Source of the DNA: Candidatus Zambryskibacteria bacterium RIFCSPLOWO2_01_FULL_35_19
Lineage (GTDB): Bacteria > Patescibacteriota > Minisyncoccia > Phycocordibacterales > WO2-35-19
NCBI GenBank assembly: GCA_001825335.1
Contig: MHWA01000004.1
Coordinates: 1-33,358, forward strand
Direction: 5' to 3'
DNA length: 33,358 nt
Of this stretch, positions 32,624-33,358 are shown piece after piece (the first letter of the stretch is position 1; every line of letters starts with the position of its first letter). The translations under genes and the position numbers were made by a program. Under the pieces are notes generated by a model. It saw nothing but the letters and a program-made list of their open reading frames with translations. It made no database searches and had not been told where the DNA came from.

Positions 32624-33210
32624 AATCCTAATTTAATCATAATTTCCTGATGAACATCTTCAATAGTTTGCTCACCATTAATAGGTATAAATCTATAGTC
32701 CGAATCATTTTTGAAATACTCAATTGCCGGCACAGTGTTTTCTCTATACCAACCCAGTCTTTTTTTAATCTCTTCATCCGTATCATCACTTCGGCCTCGG
32801 CCTTTCAAAAGTTTAGTAGCCCATTCATCCGAACATTCAATTGAAATGATGGTAAGATTTTCTCTTTTATAAAATTTAAGCGCTGAATCTAAAACATTGG
32901 CTTCAACCAATCTCCTAGACATTCCGTCTAAAAATAAATGTTCATCACCTGTTACATTTTCTATCATAATACCAGCCCAAACCCAAATCGGTAAAAATAC
33001 TGGAGCTAAGTTTCCAGTTTCTAAAATGTTTTTCATTTTTTGAGCAGTAAAAGAATCATTTTCGGCCAATTCTCTAAACTTTTGACCTGTTTCTATATAA
33101 AGAATATTTCTATCTGGGTCTCTTTTTTTAATCTCGTCTTGTAAACGTCGAGCTTGTGTTCCTTTGCCAGAACCAGATGGTCCAAAAAATATAAATGTTT
33201 GTGGTTGCAT
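32620..33210 (-). CDS. adk: Adenylate kinase family protein
   Basis: FIFFGPSGSGKGTQARRLQ (P loop), YIETGQKFRELAE, FLDGMSRRLVEA; overlaps map by 4 nt. Confidence 0.93.
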   Translation of the reverse strand: MQPQTFIFFGPSGSGKGTQARRLQDEIKKRDPDRNILYIETGQKFRELAENDSFTAQKMKNILETGNLAPVFLPIWVWAGIMIENVTGDEHLFLDGMSRRLVEANVLDSALKFYKRENLTIISIECSDEWATKLLKGRGRSDDTDEEIKKRLGWYRENTVPAIEYFKNDSDYRFIPINGEQTIEDVHQEIMIKLGL

Positions 33211-33217
33211 ATTCTTA

Positions 33218-33254
33218 AATTATTCTAATTAACCTAATTATTCTAATTATTCTA
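33218..33254. repeat. AT-rich microrepeat (attattctaatt units), also present upstream of nusA
   Basis: aattattctaattaacctaattattctaattattcta; aattattctaattaacctaatt recurs as its reverse complement near 22912-22933. Confidence 0.7.
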
Positions 33255-33358
33255 AAAAATGTCCAATTTTCAATCCCCAATTTAGGTCAATTTATACAAT
33301 TAGAGCAATTAGAAATTTATCAAAATTATTTTATAAATAATTTTGATTTAATATTCCC

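Overview
The window looks like a Candidate Phyla Radiation (Parcubacteria-like) chromosome fragment: AT-rich, with short intergenic regions and small proteins. Recognisable genes are argS (partial), dut, a DnaQ-like exonuclease, a PaaX/Cas2-like wHTH protein, a PurN-like transformylase, a three-gene dTMP island (ThyA-like fusion, unknown ORF, dCMP deaminase), rplK-nusG-secE, a SIMPL protein, a VTT/TVP38 protein, a response regulator and histidine kinase, tRNA-His, a PduO-type adenosyltransferase, tRNA-Leu, rplS-rplB-rplW-rplD-rplC, rpsJ-tuf, a Phd/MazF-like toxin-antitoxin pair, a 1000-aa CPR-type unknown protein, nusA, tig (apparently lacking its PPIase domain), clpP, rny, an MBL/beta-CASP RNase, ndk, map and adk. 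No CRISPR array, transposase or integrase was seen. The most interesting signals are non-coding. (1) Two ~110-nt hairpin elements (12634-12747, 31723-31829) share a core and show compensatory stem changes. (2) Two other hairpins (~5930-5992, ~12553-12621) share a 28-nt apical sequence on different stems. (3) Two promoter cassettes are bounded by perfect 14-bp inverted repeats 'ATCCCGTTAGAAnT', whose outer arm carries the next gene's start codon. (4) A perfect 25-bp inverted repeat brackets the PaaX/Cas2-like gene. (5) A 10-bp x5 tandem repeat at the antitoxin/toxin junction contains both the antitoxin stop and the toxin start. (6) A promoter- and terminator-bounded candidate small RNA lies at ~30920-31092. 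(7) Two initiation styles coexist: -10 boxes placed 7-10 nt before start codons at native genes, and consensus Shine-Dalgarno sites only in the dTMP island.
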